Positions 52,202 to 61,866 of a stretch of 64,000 nucleotides of DNA are shown here, one piece after another. The stretch covers positions 1 through 64,000 of the forward strand of contig NZ_BDAP01000009.1 of the NCBI RefSeq assembly GCF_001598915.1, read 5' to 3'. Below the pieces are notes generated by a model that saw only the letters and a program-made list of their open reading frames with translations, had not been told where the DNA came from and did not search any database. Position 1 is the stretch's first letter. Each line of letters begins with the position of its first letter. Both the position numbers and the translations under genes were made by a program. Source of the stretch: Williamsia muralis NBRC 105860. Lineage in GTDB: Bacteria > Actinomycetota > Actinomycetes > Mycobacteriales > Mycobacteriaceae.

Positions 52202-52319
52202 ATTCTAGGGTCGATGTGTCCTGTGACGGCGCTCTCACCGGGGTACCGGATACCCTGTATTGGTCTGAGCACCTCGCTCGACCTTTTTGACATGCCCACT
52301 TCACGTCCGGAGAACTTCA

Positions 52320-54230
52320 GTGACTGCTGCCCCCAATTTCCGCAACGTCGCGATCGTTGCGCACGTCGACCACGGGAAAACCACCCTGGTTGATGCGATG
52401 CTGCGGCAATCGGGCGTTTTCGAGGAACGCGCCGAACTCGTCGATCGTGTGATGGATTCCGGCGACCTCGAGCGGGAAAAGGGCATCACGATCCTCGCCA
52501 AGAACACCGCGGTGCACCGTCGTCAGCCCGACGGCACCGAAGTGGTCATCAACGTCATCGACACCCCCGGCCACGCCGACTTCGGTGGTGAGGTCGAGCG
52601 CGGCCTGTCCATGGTCGACGGTGTTGTGCTCCTGGTCGACGCGTCCGAGGGTCCGCTGCCGCAGACCCGCTTCGTGCTGCGCAAGGCCCTTGCCGCCTCG
52701 CTGCCCGTGATCCTGTTGGTCAACAAGACCGACCGACCCGATGCCCGCATCGCCGAGGTCGTCGAGGAAAGCCACGATCTGTTGCTCGACCTCGCTTCGG
52801 ACGTCGATGACGAAGCTGCCGAGGCCGCCGAACTGGCCCTCGATCTGCCCGTCCTCTACGCCTCGGGCCGCGCCGGTATCGCCAGCACGAAGGCGCCCGA
52901 GAACGGCAACGTCCCCGAAGGCGAAAACCTCGACGCCCTCTTCGACGTTCTGCTCTCGTACGTGCCGGCCCCCAAGGGCGATCTCGACGCGCCTCTGCAG
53001 GCCCACGTCACCAACCTCGACGCGTCGGCCTTCCTCGGTCGCCTCGCGCTGGTCCGTCTCTACGCCGGCACCTTGAAGAAGGGCCAGACCGTCGCTTGGC
53101 TGCGTGAGGTCAACGGCGAGCCCGTCACCGAACGCGCCAAGATCACCGAGCTCCTGATCACCGTCGGTGTCGAGCGGACGCCCGGCGAGGTCGCCGTCGC
53201 CGGCGACATCGTGGCCGTCGCCGGCATGCCGGACATCATGATCGGCGACACCCTCGCCGACATCGATCACCCGATCGCGCTGCCACGGATCACGGTCGAC
53301 GAGCCGGCGATCTCGGTGACCATCGGCACCAACACCTCGCCGCTCGTCGGTCGGGTCAAGGGCCACAAACTCACCTCTCGCATGGTCAAAGACCGCCTCG
53401 ACAGCGAACTGATCGGTAACGTCTCGCTGCGCGTCCTCGACATCGGCCGTCCCGATGCCTGGGAGGTCCAGGGTCGTGGCGAGCTCGCGCTGGCCATCCT
53501 CGTCGAGCAGATGCGCCGCGAGGGCTTCGAGCTGACCGTCGGCAAGCCGCAGGTGGTCACCAAGCAGGTCGACGGCAAGCTCCACGAGCCGTTCGAGCAC
53601 CTGACCATCGACGTCCCCGAGGAGTACCTCGGTGCGGTCACTCAGCTGCTGGCGGCCCGCAAGGGTCGCATGGGCGACATGACCAACCACGGCAGTGGCT
53701 GGGTTCGGATGGAGTTCATCGTGCCCTCCCGCGGACTGATCGGTTTCCGGACCGACTTCCTGACCGAGACCCGCGGCACCGGTATCGCCAACGCGGTGTT
53801 CGACGGCTACGCGCCGTGGGCCGGCGAGATCCGCGCCCGCCACACCGGCTCGCTGGTCTCCGACCGCGCGGGAACGGTGACGCCGTTCGCGATGATCCAG
53901 CTCGCCGATCGCGGAACGTTCTTCGTCGAGCCGGGTGCCGACACGTACGAGGGCATGGTCGTGGGTATCAACCCGCGCATGGAGGACCTCGACATCAACG
54001 TCACCAAGGAGAAGAAGCTGACCAACATGCGTCAGTCCTCCGCCGACGTGATGGAGACCCTGGCCAAGCCCATCAAGCTCGAGCTCGAGGCCGCGATGGA
54101 GTTCTGTACCGACGACGAGTGCGTCGAGGTCACCCCGGAGGTCGTCCGGGTGCGCAAGGTCAACCTCGACTCGAACACCCGCGCACGTGAGCGGTCGAAG
54201 ACCAAGGCCCGCAACCAGAGCGTCAGCTGA
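52320..54230 (+). CDS. typA: Ribosome-associated GTPase TypA/BipA
   Basis: A 636-residue translational GTPase. G-domain motifs: G1 AHVDHGKTT, G2/switch LEREKGIT, G3 DTPGHADFGGE, G4 NKTDRP. Then the beta-barrel domain II, an EF-G-like domain III/V and the BipA C-terminal domain (DEC-V and VRVRKVNLDSNTR). BipA helps 50S assembly and stress or low-temperature growth. GTG 52320 has gtccggag seven bases upstream. The order mutT2-typA-lpqW matches M. tuberculosis. Confidence 0.95.
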   Translation: MTAAPNFRNVAIVAHVDHGKTTLVDAMLRQSGVFEERAELVDRVMDSGDLEREKGITILAKNTAVHRRQPDGTEVVINVIDTPGHADFGGEVERGLSMVDGVVLLVDASEGPLPQTRFVLRKALAASLPVILLVNKTDRPDARIAEVVEESHDLLLDLASDVDDEAAEAAELALDLPVLYASGRAGIASTKAPENGNVPEGENLDALFDVLLSYVPAPKGDLDAPLQAHVTNLDASAFLGRLALVRLYAGTLKKGQTVAWLREVNGEPVTERAKITELLITVGVERTPGEVAVAGDIVAVAGMPDIMIGDTLADIDHPIALPRITVDEPAISVTIGTNTSPLVGRVKGHKLTSRMVKDRLDSELIGNVSLRVLDIGRPDAWEVQGRGELALAILVEQMRREGFELTVGKPQVVTKQVDGKLHEPFEHLTIDVPEEYLGAVTQLLAARKGRMGDMTNHGSGWVRMEFIVPSRGLIGFRTDFLTETRGTGIANAVFDGYAPWAGEIRARHTGSLVSDRAGTVTPFAMIQLADRGTFFVEPGADTYEGMVVGINPRMEDLDINVTKEKKLTNMRQSSADVMETLAKPIKLELEAAMEFCTDDECVEVTPEVVRVRKVNLDSNTRARERSKTKARNQSVS

Positions 54231-54278
54231 CTCGCTGTGTGAGCTGACATCGGGCGAAGGATCGACGACGGGGAGTTG

Positions 54279-56255
54279 ATGACGGGCGACGCTGCCGGAC
54301 AATCGCGGTTGGATACCAAGGCGCTCAGCGCGCTGAGGTGCTTGGGGCTCGTCGCGGCGTGTCTCATGCTCGTCACGGCGTGCGTCGCCGACCCGCCGCC
54401 CCCTGTGCAGCAGACCAATTCGGTTCCGCCCGAGCCCACCGAGCCGTCGGGTCAGGTGCTGTACGTCGCCACCGATTCGATCGGTATCGGCTTCAACCCA
54501 CACCTGGCCGCGGACCAGTCGGCGGTGACCACGGCGGTCGCGGCGATGACGTTGCCCAGTTCATTCCGGCCGGTCGCCGACGGCCCGCGGGTGGGATGGG
54601 TGATGGACCCGGCTCTGCTCACCAGCGCGGAGGTGACCGGCACCGCGCCGTTCACGATCACCTATCGCATCCACGAGGACGCGCAGTGGTCCGACGGGCT
54701 GCCGATCACCGCAGAGGACTTCATCTACCTCTGGCAGCAGATGTCACGTCAACCCAACGTCACCGCGCCCGCCGGATACCGGCTGATCACCGATGTCCGC
54801 AGTGGCGGTGGTGGCAAAGAGGTCACCGCGACCTTCGCGGCGCCGTACCCGGCATGGCGGGAGCTGTTCAACGACCTCCTTCCGTCGCATGTGCTCAAGG
54901 GCGCTCCCGGCGGCTTCCAGTCGGGCATGGACAGCGGCTTCCCTGCGTCCGGTGGCCCCTTCACGATCAGCGGCATCGACCACAGCCGCGACGAGGTGCG
55001 GATGATCCGCAACGATCGGTTCTGGCTCAAGCCGGCAATCGTCGACCGGCTGACCCTCCGGCGCGCCGGCACCATCAGCCAGGTGGCGGACTCGATTCGC
55101 TCAGGCGACACGCGCGTCGCCGCGATCAGCGGCGGGCCGGCCCTGGGCGCCAACCTCGGCAGCATCGGGGGTGTCCAGACCGGGAAAGTGGCCCAGTCCC
55201 GCACGCTCGGGATCACGGTGAACACCCGGACCGACTCGATGGCCGATCTGGATCTGCGGCGGGCGGTGCTCGGTTCCATCGACACCCAGCTCGTCACCTA
55301 CGCCGGAGCGGACGACACCGAGGTGCTGCCGGCCATGAACTCGGTGTACGCACCGTCGGACCCGGGTTATTACCCGGTTCCGCGCACGGTTGCCACACCT
55401 CAACAGATCGATGGGTGGATATCGGCCGCCGGATATCGCCGGGGACTGGCCGAACCGCCACCGACCCCGTCGGACGAATCGATCCCGTCGGATGCGCCGG
55501 TCTCGACGACAACGGAGACCACCACCACTGCACCTGGTTCGTCTGACGAGTCGGGCACATCCACCCCGCAGACCCCAGCCGGCGATCTGCCCCGCCTGCC
55601 CGTGGGCGTCCAGCAGGTGGAGCGGGACGGTGACCCCCTCATTGTGCGGGTTGCCTCGGTCAGCGGCGATCCACGGACCGGCGCCGCGGCCGCGAACATC
55701 GTGGACCAGCTGGGCCGCTCGGGAATCCGCGCCGAGACCGTCAGCCTGTCCACCGCCGACCTCTACAGCTCGGCTCTGACCGGCCGTCAGGTCGACATAG
55801 TCGTGGGCTGGAGCCGCGCGGGCGAGTCGCCCGCCACCGCACTGGCATCGAACACCGAATGCCTCAGTACCGAGGCGACCACGGAGACATCGGCCTCGGG
55901 TGAACCCGGTCCCAGCCCGTCGGCGACACCATCGCCCGGCCCCACCGAGTCGGCGTCGAGCTCGTCGCAGGCACCCGAGGAGCGCACCGAACCGCGGTAC
56001 ACCAGCAACGTGTCCGGTCTATGCGACCCGGCACTGCAGGCCCTGTCGGCGCGGGCCATCTCGGCCGACGACCCGACCGAGGATCTCCGCGGCGCCCAGC
56101 GGCTCCTCGACGACCAATCTGTGTATCTGCCCGTCTATCAGGACGTCCTCACGACGGCGGTATCGCCGCTGGTGACCGGCGCACCTGTCACCGGGCCGGT
56201 TCAGACGGGTATCTTCGGTGGGTCCGCGGGCTGGCAGCAGCAGACCGGAAATTGA
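54279..56255 (+). CDS. lpqW: LpqW-like lipoprotein (family-5 solute-binding fold)
   Basis: A 658-residue lipoprotein; lipobox LVTACV with the Cys about residue 35. The fold is that of Opp/Dpp substrate-binding proteins (ITYRIHEDAQWSDGLPITAE, DLRRAVLGSIDTQLVTYA), but no transporter genes accompany it. In mycobacteria LpqW instead regulates phosphatidylinositol-mannoside/lipoarabinomannan synthesis. Two Ser/Thr/Pro-rich linkers (around residues 400-430 and 540-570) are notable. ATG 54279 follows ggggag; TTG 54276 is an alternative. Location after typA and before mshB matches Rv1166. Confidence 0.88.
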   Translation: MTGDAAGQSRLDTKALSALRCLGLVAACLMLVTACVADPPPPVQQTNSVPPEPTEPSGQVLYVATDSIGIGFNPHLAADQSAVTTAVAAMTLPSSFRPVADGPRVGWVMDPALLTSAEVTGTAPFTITYRIHEDAQWSDGLPITAEDFIYLWQQMSRQPNVTAPAGYRLITDVRSGGGGKEVTATFAAPYPAWRELFNDLLPSHVLKGAPGGFQSGMDSGFPASGGPFTISGIDHSRDEVRMIRNDRFWLKPAIVDRLTLRRAGTISQVADSIRSGDTRVAAISGGPALGANLGSIGGVQTGKVAQSRTLGITVNTRTDSMADLDLRRAVLGSIDTQLVTYAGADDTEVLPAMNSVYAPSDPGYYPVPRTVATPQQIDGWISAAGYRRGLAEPPPTPSDESIPSDAPVSTTTETTTTAPGSSDESGTSTPQTPAGDLPRLPVGVQQVERDGDPLIVRVASVSGDPRTGAAAANIVDQLGRSGIRAETVSLSTADLYSSALTGRQVDIVVGWSRAGESPATALASNTECLSTEATTETSASGEPGPSPSATPSPGPTESASSSSQAPEERTEPRYTSNVSGLCDPALQALSARAISADDPTEDLRGAQRLLDDQSVYLPVYQDVLTTAVSPLVTGAPVTGPVQTGIFGGSAGWQQQTGN

Positions 56256-56271
56256 AAAGAGAACTCTCACC

Positions 56272-57144
56272 TTGAACCGTTTGCTGTTCGTGCACGCCCA
56301 TCCCGACGACGAGACCATCACCACCGGCGGCACAATCGCGAAGTACCTGGCCGACGGAGCCGAGGTCACCGTCGTCACCTGCACGCTGGGTGAGGAGGGA
56401 GAGGTGATCGGGGAGCAGTGGAGTGGTCTGGCCGCAGACGGCGGTGCCGATCAGCTCGGGGGCTACCGGATCAGCGAATTGACCCGGGCCCTGGCGGAGC
56501 TGAGCGCTCCGGCGGCCGAATCCCTCGCACCGGTGTTTCTGGGCGGCGCCGGCCGGTGGCGTGACTCGGGTATGGCCGGGGCGCCGTCGAACGACCACCC
56601 GCGGGCATTCATCGGCGCCGGTACCGTACCGGCCGAGGTCTTGGCCGAGCTGATCTGTCAGACGCGTCCGCAGGTCCTCGTCGGTTACGACCCGGTGGGA
56701 AGTTACGGGCATCCCGACCACATCCAGGTGCATGCGATCTGCGCCCGGGCCATCGAGCTCGCGGCAGCGTCGGAGACCCGGCCGTGGACGGTGAGCAAGC
56801 ACTACTGGACGGTGACCGAGGAATCGGCGCTTGCCGACGGGCTGGCCTCTGCGCAGACGCGGGTCCCTTCGGGCTGGCGGATGCCGCTGGCGGGAGAGCT
56901 GCCCAGTCATCCTGATGCCGAGGTCACGACGGCCATCGACGTGCGAGAGGTGTACGACCACAAGGTCCGGGCACTGGCCGCTCATGCGACACAGGTCACG
57001 GTGTCAGCGTCGGGTACCGAGTACGCGTTGTCCAACAACATCATTCAGCCCATCTTCGCCGAGGAACACTACATCTTGGTGTCCGGGGTCCAGGGGCCTA
57101 CGGGGCCGGGGGGCCGTGAGCCGGACCTGTTCGGGGGGCTGTGA
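56272..57144 (+). CDS. mshB: MshB, GlcNAc-Ins deacetylase (mycothiol biosynthesis)
   Basis: A 290-residue zinc-dependent deacetylase of the PIG-L family. It removes the acetyl group of GlcNAc-Ins, the second mycothiol step. Zinc site: HAHPDDE, with the third ligand in YGHPDHIQVH. GEEGEVIGEQWSGLAAD and FAEEHYILV are MshB-specific. The best start is TTG 56272, which gives the known N-terminus LNRLLFVHAHPDD; the upstream ATG (56218) lies in the lpqW gene. The stop overlaps the next gene (TGATG). Confidence 0.93.
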   Translation: MNRLLFVHAHPDDETITTGGTIAKYLADGAEVTVVTCTLGEEGEVIGEQWSGLAADGGADQLGGYRISELTRALAELSAPAAESLAPVFLGGAGRWRDSGMAGAPSNDHPRAFIGAGTVPAEVLAELICQTRPQVLVGYDPVGSYGHPDHIQVHAICARAIELAAASETRPWTVSKHYWTVTEESALADGLASAQTRVPSGWRMPLAGELPSHPDAEVTTAIDVREVYDHKVRALAAHATQVTVSASGTEYALSNNIIQPIFAEEHYILVSGVQGPTGPGGREPDLFGGL

Positions 57145-57527
57145 TGCGCAGGGCTCTGCTGGTTTTCCTCTGGCTGGACGGATTCCTGGTGGGCATCGCC
57201 TCGGTGGCGTTCCTCCAGCTGACCATCGGCACCGTACAGGTTCCGATCAGCGCCGTGGTGGCGGCAGCTGCGAACTGTGTCCTGCTGTGGTGTTGCGCGA
57301 CGCTCGCCGAGACCACGGCCCGATTCGGTGCTCTCATCGCGTTCGGTCTCGCCTTCTTCGTGGCCACCGCAAGTGGCCCCGGGGGTGATGCTCTGATGCC
57401 TCAGGACTGGCGAGCATTCGCGCTGCTGGGGCTGGGTGTGGGAGTTCCCGCATTCGTGTCGTACGCCGGGTTGTTGCCGGCCGCCGACCCCGGCAAGGCC
57501 ACCCCGGTCGCGGGGGCCAGGGAATGA
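57144..57527 (+). CDS. Rv1171-like membrane protein
   Basis: A 127-residue integral membrane protein with four hydrophobic segments ([70 protein letters not shown]). Position between mshB and fbiC matches Rv1171 of M. tuberculosis; function is unknown. ATG 57144 overlaps the mshB stop. Confidence 0.75.
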   Translation: MRRALLVFLWLDGFLVGIASVAFLQLTIGTVQVPISAVVAAAANCVLLWCCATLAETTARFGALIAFGLAFFVATASGPGGDALMPQDWRAFALLGLGVGVPAFVSYAGLLPAADPGKATPVAGARE

Positions 57528-57552
57528 TCGGGCAGCCGGGGAGCATTATCTG

Positions 57553-59886
57553 ATGGTGACCCCAGACCAGCTGACCTCAGAGGCGCAGACGGACGGGCAG
57601 GTGTCTGCAGCGGTACAAAACGCGTTGCAGCAGGCCCGCGAAGGCGCCCTCAGCCCGGACCAGGCCACGACGTTGCTTGCAGTGCGAGGCCATGAGCTCC
57701 AGCAGTTGTGTCGCATCGCCGCCGACCTGCGTGACGTCGGGCTCGCAGAAGAAGGCCGCGACCGCCAGATCACCTACTCGCGCAAGGTTTTCATCCCGCT
57801 CACACGCTTGTGCCGCGATCGCTGCCACTACTGCACCTTCGTCACGGTGCCGGGCAAACTCAGCCGCGCGGGCCACGGGATGTTCCTCGAACTCGACCAG
57901 GTTGTCGAGATCGCCCGGCAGGGCGCTGAATTGGGTTGCAAAGAAGCACTGTTCACCTTGGGGGACCGGCCTGAAGACCGGTGGCCCGAAGCGCAGCAGT
58001 GGCTCGACGAACGCGGCTACAGCTCCACCCTCGACTATGTCCGAGCCGCTGCCATCCGGGTTCTGGAAGAGACCGGCCTGCTGCCCCACCTCAATCCCGG
58101 GGTGATGAGTGCCGCAGAGATGTCGCGGCTCAAACCGGTCGCCCCATCGATGGGCATGATGCTCGAGACCACGGCACGCCGTCTCTTCACGGACCGGGGG
58201 AACTGTCACTACGGCAGTCCGGACAAGGACCCGGAGATCCGCAAGCGGGTACTCGTCGACGCCGGCCGGATGTCCATACCGTTCACCACGGGGATCCTCG
58301 TCGGAATCGGGGAGAGTTTCGCCGAGCGTGCCGACTCCTTGATCGAGATCGGCAAGATACACAACATCTTCGGCAACGTCCAAGAAGTCATCGTCCAGAA
58401 CTTTCGGGCCAAGCCCGACACCGCGATGCGCGGGGTCGCCGACGCCGAGTTCGAGGAGTTCCTGGCGGCAGTCGCGGTGGCGCGCATCGTGCTCGGGCCG
58501 CGGATGCGAATCCAGGCCCCGCCGAATCTGGTCTCTCCTGCCGAGTGTGCGGCGCTGGTCTCGGCGGGCGTCGACGATTGGGGTGGTGTGTCGCCGTTGA
58601 CGCCCGACCACGTCAATCCCGAACGGCCCTGGCCCAATCTGGAATCCCTGGCCGAGATCACCGCCGCCACGGGCTACACCCTCACCGAGCGCGTCACTGC
58701 GCAGCCGCGTTACGTCCTGCAAGGCGCGCCGTGGATTGATCCGGCTGTCGCGGGCCACTTGCAGGCGGTGGCGGATCCGACGACCGGCCTGGCCGCCGAC
58801 ATCCGTCCGAGCGGTCGGCCTTGGGGTGTGGTTCGTGAGGCGGGCCCAGCCCAGGCTCGGGGTGTGCCGGACTTCGCCGCGGCTTTGGACCGTGCTCACG
58901 CCGACCCGGCCGGCTGCAGTCCCGACGACTACCTGACCTTGGCGCACGCCGACGGCGAGGAGCTCAATGCTCTTGTCGCGCTGGCTGATTCGCTACGTCG
59001 ACAGACTGTCGGCGACGACGTCACCTACGTGTCCAGCCGCATCATCAACACCGTGTCCGTGTGCGAACCCGGCTGCCGATACTGCGCGACCTCCACCCAC
59101 TCGGCTCTGTCGGCCGAGGAGGTCGCCGACCGGGCCTGGGAAGCATCGATCGCCGGGGTGGATGAGGTCTGCATTCGAACCGACTCCAACGCCACCGCCG
59201 CAGAGTGCTGTCAGTACATCCGCGCCATCAAGTCGCGGGTGCCGTTCATGCACGTGAGCCTCCTGGTCCCCGAGACGATCGGCGTCGCGGTCCGTGCGGG
59301 CGGGCCGGTGGCCCACACGCTCCTGGCCGAACTGCGTGACGCGGGCCTCGACCACATCGGTGGCGCAGCAGGACTCAGCATGGGGACAAGCGCGCTCTCG
59401 GTGGCCCATGAGTTGGGGCTGCGTTCCACTGCGACACTGGTCTACGGCCACGGGGACGGACCCTCAGACTGGGTACGTGAGTTGGGCCTGGTGCGCGAGA
59501 TGTTCGACCGCACCGAGGGATTCATCGACTTCGTGCCGCTTCCGTTCTCACACGCCGGAGCCCCCGCCCCGTCTGTGGACGCCACGAAACCGACGATCCG
59601 CGACAGTCGGGCAGTGCACGCTCTGTCGCGTGTGATGTTGCACGGTCGGATTTCGACGATCGGAACCAGTCTGCGCGGTCTCGGGGTGGCGGATGCGCAG
59701 TTGATGCTGCAGAGTGGCGCAAGCGATCTGGGGCGGACGGCAATCGAGGAAACCATCGCGCGATCAACCGGGTCGCATCATGGCCTCGCGTGGACACCCG
59801 CAGAGATGCGGTCCATGGCTGGAGCAATCGGCCGACCAGCGCAGGAGCGAATCGTCGCCGGCGTCCGAAAAGCGAGTGCCGCATGA
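57553..59886 (+). CDS. fbiC: FbiC, 7,8-didemethyl-8-hydroxy-5-deazariboflavin synthase (CofG-CofH fusion)
   Basis: A 777-residue fused radical-SAM enzyme making the F420 chromophore from tyrosine and a flavin precursor. The CofG half has the CX3CX2C cluster site CRDRCHYC (about residue 90), the CofH half has CEPGCRYC (about 505). Both clusters are intact. It is somewhat shorter than the M. tuberculosis protein (about 850), mostly at the N-terminus. ATG 57553 has ggggag nine bases upstream. Its stop overlaps the next gene (ATGA). F420 made here would serve enzymes such as the DDN-type protein at 5962. Confidence 0.95.
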   Translation: MVTPDQLTSEAQTDGQVSAAVQNALQQAREGALSPDQATTLLAVRGHELQQLCRIAADLRDVGLAEEGRDRQITYSRKVFIPLTRLCRDRCHYCTFVTVPGKLSRAGHGMFLELDQVVEIARQGAELGCKEALFTLGDRPEDRWPEAQQWLDERGYSSTLDYVRAAAIRVLEETGLLPHLNPGVMSAAEMSRLKPVAPSMGMMLETTARRLFTDRGNCHYGSPDKDPEIRKRVLVDAGRMSIPFTTGILVGIGESFAERADSLIEIGKIHNIFGNVQEVIVQNFRAKPDTAMRGVADAEFEEFLAAVAVARIVLGPRMRIQAPPNLVSPAECAALVSAGVDDWGGVSPLTPDHVNPERPWPNLESLAEITAATGYTLTERVTAQPRYVLQGAPWIDPAVAGHLQAVADPTTGLAADIRPSGRPWGVVREAGPAQARGVPDFAAALDRAHADPAGCSPDDYLTLAHADGEELNALVALADSLRRQTVGDDVTYVSSRIINTVSVCEPGCRYCATSTHSALSAEEVADRAWEASIAGVDEVCIRTDSNATAAECCQYIRAIKSRVPFMHVSLLVPETIGVAVRAGGPVAHTLLAELRDAGLDHIGGAAGLSMGTSALSVAHELGLRSTATLVYGHGDGPSDWVRELGLVREMFDRTEGFIDFVPLPFSHAGAPAPSVDATKPTIRDSRAVHALSRVMLHGRISTIGTSLRGLGVADAQLMLQSGASDLGRTAIEETIARSTGSHHGLAWTPAEMRSMAGAIGRPAQERIVAGVRKASAA

Positions 59887-60635
59887 AGTTACCGCTGCCA
59901 CCGGCGAAGCACCTGAGTGATCACGAGGTCGCCCGGTTGTTGTACACGGCCACCGGGTTGATCGATCCCGCCCTCGGGGCGGTGGAGCACCTCGATCCCC
60001 TGGGGATCAAGCACAGAACGTTTCGGGGACCCGAACAGCAGGCCATCTCGGCGTCAGAGGTGCCCGCCGAGGGGATCGCGAAATTGATTGCGGTGTTGGA
60101 CGACTCACTCGTCAAGGTCACCGATGCTTCCGGCTTCCCGGGGACGGCGAAATGGGAGAGCTGGACCGCTGATCAGCGCCGCGACTGGTGGGTCGGCCGT
60201 ATGGGAACAGTGACCACGGCCCTGGTGGCCTACCCCGGGGTGTTCGGCGTGATCGCCAATCGGTTGCCGATCCAGGTGATCGCCGGATTCGTGCAGCAGG
60301 CGGTCGTGCTGTGCGCGGTCGCACGGGCATACGGCATCGACGACCGTCATGCGCAGACCGACCTGCTCGCCCACGTTCTCTGCCGCCGGAAACTGGATTC
60401 GCGTGCGTTGCTGCGCAATCGGTCCGCAGACGAAGGTCACGCCTCGGTGTGGGACAGGCTGGCCACATCACGTGCCATCGTCGGTGAGTTGGGTCGTCGT
60501 CCGTCGCCGCGTCAACCCTGGCGGATGCTGGGTGCCCTACCGGTCATCGGCGCCGTGGCCGATTTCATCGGCGAGCACTCCGCCCTTCGTCGGGCCACGG
60601 ACTCCGCGGTGGAGAAGATCCAGCACAACAGCTGA
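59883..60635 (+). CDS. Conserved actinobacterial protein of unknown function
   Basis: A 250-residue protein I do not recognise to family level. N-terminus [20 protein letters not shown]; a hydrophobic central stretch ([21 protein letters not shown], then [20 protein letters not shown]) looks like a membrane-associated helix pair; a His/Asp-containing segment follows ([20 protein letters not shown]). Near the C-terminus is a Gly-rich turn [19 protein letters not shown] 59883 overlaps the fbiC stop, so it is cotranscribed with F420 synthesis; a link is inferred only from that. Confidence 0.6.
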   Translation: MKLPLPPAKHLSDHEVARLLYTATGLIDPALGAVEHLDPLGIKHRTFRGPEQQAISASEVPAEGIAKLIAVLDDSLVKVTDASGFPGTAKWESWTADQRRDWWVGRMGTVTTALVAYPGVFGVIANRLPIQVIAGFVQQAVVLCAVARAYGIDDRHAQTDLLAHVLCRRKLDSRALLRNRSADEGHASVWDRLATSRAIVGELGRRPSPRQPWRMLGALPVIGAVADFIGEHSALRRATDSAVEKIQHNS

Positions 60636-60642
60636 CCGCGGG

Positions 60643-61041
60643 TCAACGGGCAGGCTCGGCAAGCCCGGCTTCGACGAGTGCCTCGAATCCTCCGACCACG
60701 TCGGTGGCCCGGTGGAGGCCGAGTTCCTGCAGCGACGCGGCGGCCAGGCTCGACGTGTATCCCTGCGAGCACAGCACGATCCATTGGACTTCGTGGTCGA
60801 TCGCTTGGGTGATGCGTGCGTCGGAAGTGGGATCGAGTCGCCATTCGAGAACGTTGCGTTCGATGATGAGGGCACCGTCCACTTCGCCCTCGGCGGCGCG
60901 TTGGGCTGCTGGCCGGATGTCGACGAGCACTCCACCCTGTTCGACGGCGATCGGCACGTCCGCCGCTTCCAGGCGCACCAGGGCCTCCCTCGCACGGGCC
61001 AGCATTTCATCGATCGTCAGACGTGTTGCCACAGAACTCAT
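60643..61041 (-). CDS. Rhodanese-like sulfurtransferase
   Basis: A 132-residue single-domain rhodanese. The persulfide-forming active-site loop is CSQGYTSS with catalytic Cys; VLVDIRPAAQRAAEGEVDGA is the family's first motif. It moves sulfane sulfur between thiols, and the partner here is cysteine dioxygenase. ATG 61041 overlaps the stop of a 19-codon mini-ORF (ATGA) made by a tandem duplication. Confidence 0.87.
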   Translation of the reverse strand: MSSVATRLTIDEMLARAREALVRLEAADVPIAVEQGGVLVDIRPAAQRAAEGEVDGALIIERNVLEWRLDPTSDARITQAIDHEVQWIVLCSQGYTSSLAAASLQELGLHRATDVVGGFEALVEAGLAEPAR

Positions 61042-61146
61042 GCTGCCCCACCGTCGGTGAGGACGGTCTTGGTCCGGCGAAGTGACTGCGAACTCATGCT
61101 GCCCCGCCGTCGGTGAGGACGGTCTTGGTCCGGCGAAGCGACTGCG
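61035..61146. repeat. 56-bp tandem direct repeat, two copies
   Basis: Copies 61035-61090 and 61091-61146 are identical except at two bases. Each contains the end of the cysteine dioxygenase gene (residues RRTKTVLTDGGAA), the stop, and the junction with the rhodanese start. The duplicated copy therefore gives one real dioxygenase end and one extra end in the mini-ORF. The length, 56, is not a multiple of three, so the two copies read in different frames. Confidence 0.95.
61038..61097 (-). CDS. 19-residue relay mini-ORF created by the duplication
   Basis: ATG 61097 overlaps the dioxygenase stop (ATGA). It reads MSSQSLRRTKTVLTDGGAA and ends at 61038, where its own stop overlaps the rhodanese ATG (ATGA). 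The first residues copy the rhodanese start and the rest copies the dioxygenase end. Translation of it is not proven, but it keeps stop-start coupling continuous across the duplicated piece. Confidence 0.5.
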   Translation of the reverse strand: MSSQSLRRTKTVLTDGGAA

Positions 61147-61639
61147 AGTCGGTGACTTCGTAGTAGGACATCGCGGTCAACGGTGGTGAGTACGCGTGCA
61201 CGCTGAGCGTCGGCTCGCTGGTCACCTCGCGGGTGGGGCTGCGGACCACGTCGTGGACCCAGCCCAGCGGGAACGAGGCCTGGTCGCCTTCGTCGAGAGT
61301 GCGTGCCCGGAGAGTGGATCCGGTCCACCGGTATTCGGTCAGTGCGCCCGACAGCACGGTGAGCGCGCCCAACGAACCGGCATGGTCGTGCAGGTCGGTT
61401 GATTCGTCGGGTGTCCAGCTGATCAGCCAGATGTCTACGTCGTCGTCGTAGTGCAGACGTGTTGCCCACCGGTTTTCCCGGTCCCAGTACTTGGGCAGCA
61501 GGTCGTCGTGGCGGCCGTCGAGTACGTCACTCGCGCTCTGGTCGGTCAACCGCAGCAGATCGGCCGGTCGCAACCGTGTCGGGAGGTGGTGGGTGGGTAG
61601 TGCGGCGGTGGAGAGCGGACGGTTCAGTGTGGAGGTCAT
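61094..61639 (-). CDS. Cysteine dioxygenase
   Basis: A 181-residue cupin oxidising L-cysteine to cysteine sulfinate with O2 and Fe(II). Iron ligands: the paired His in TDLHDHAGS and the later His in VHAYSPP; the sulfur-substrate Tyr in MSYYEV is near the C-terminus. Length fits bacterial CDO. ATG 61639 has aggagc seven bases upstream. It heads an operon with a rhodanese; in some proteobacteria the two are fused in one chain, supporting a functional link. A short Cys-Cys uORF lies upstream. Confidence 0.9.
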   Translation of the reverse strand: MTSTLNRPLSTAALPTHHLPTRLRPADLLRLTDQSASDVLDGRHDDLLPKYWDRENRWATRLHYDDDVDIWLISWTPDESTDLHDHAGSLGALTVLSGALTEYRWTGSTLRARTLDEGDQASFPLGWVHDVVRSPTREVTSEPTLSVHAYSPPLTAMSYYEVTDSQSLRRTKTVLTDGGAA

Positions 61640-61683
61640 GACAGGTGCTCCTGGGAAAGGTCGAATGGTGCGTGGTCGCTGGG

Positions 61684-61731
61684 TCAGCGACAACACATTC
61701 GGTTCCACAGGGGCATCTGGCGCACGGTCAC
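61684..61731 (-). CDS. Possible Cys-Cys leader peptide upstream of CDO
   Basis: On the minus strand, GTG 61731 (or GTG 61725 or ATG 61716) begins a short frame whose end reads MPLWNRMCCR and stops at 61684, 44 bases before the CDO ATG. Adjacent Cys codons just before the stop resemble the polycysteine leader peptides that attenuate sulfur operons in mycobacteria. No clear ribosome site or leaderless promoter is visible, so this is speculative. Confidence 0.3.
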   Translation of the reverse strand: MTVRQMPLWNRMCCR

Positions 61732-61838
61732 GTCACCCAGGATGGATTGCGCCCGCCGGAGTGCACAGGGTTAGGACCGTCGTGATTTCAATCGAGGCCC
61801 GACCGACGGGGAGAAAGGCCACCTTGCATCACCCGGTT

Positions 61839-61866
61839 TTGACTTGATATGTGCAACGCGGATACT
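61839..61866 (+). promoter_or_regulatory. Promoter candidate for fdxC-dapC
   Basis: TTGACT (61839-61844) and GATACT (61861-61866) with a 16-bp spacer form a standard housekeeping-type promoter, about 110 bp before the fdxC start. The leader would carry the strong ribosome site gaggaggg. No operator is evident. Confidence 0.5.

Noticed and set aside
52317-54503. A 728-codon open frame antisense to typA and the start of lpqW
   Set aside because: typA is unmistakable on the plus strand. The antisense frame has a composition typical of GC-rich third-position shadows, no ribosome site and no known domain.
54279-56255. LpqW-like lipoprotein as a peptide importer component
   Set aside because: No permease or ATPase genes adjoin it, and its position after typA and before mshB matches LpqW, which acts in envelope glycolipid control.
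57577-58947. A 456-codon frame antisense to fbiC
   Set aside because: FbiC radical-SAM motifs are intact on the plus strand; the other frame is a shadow.
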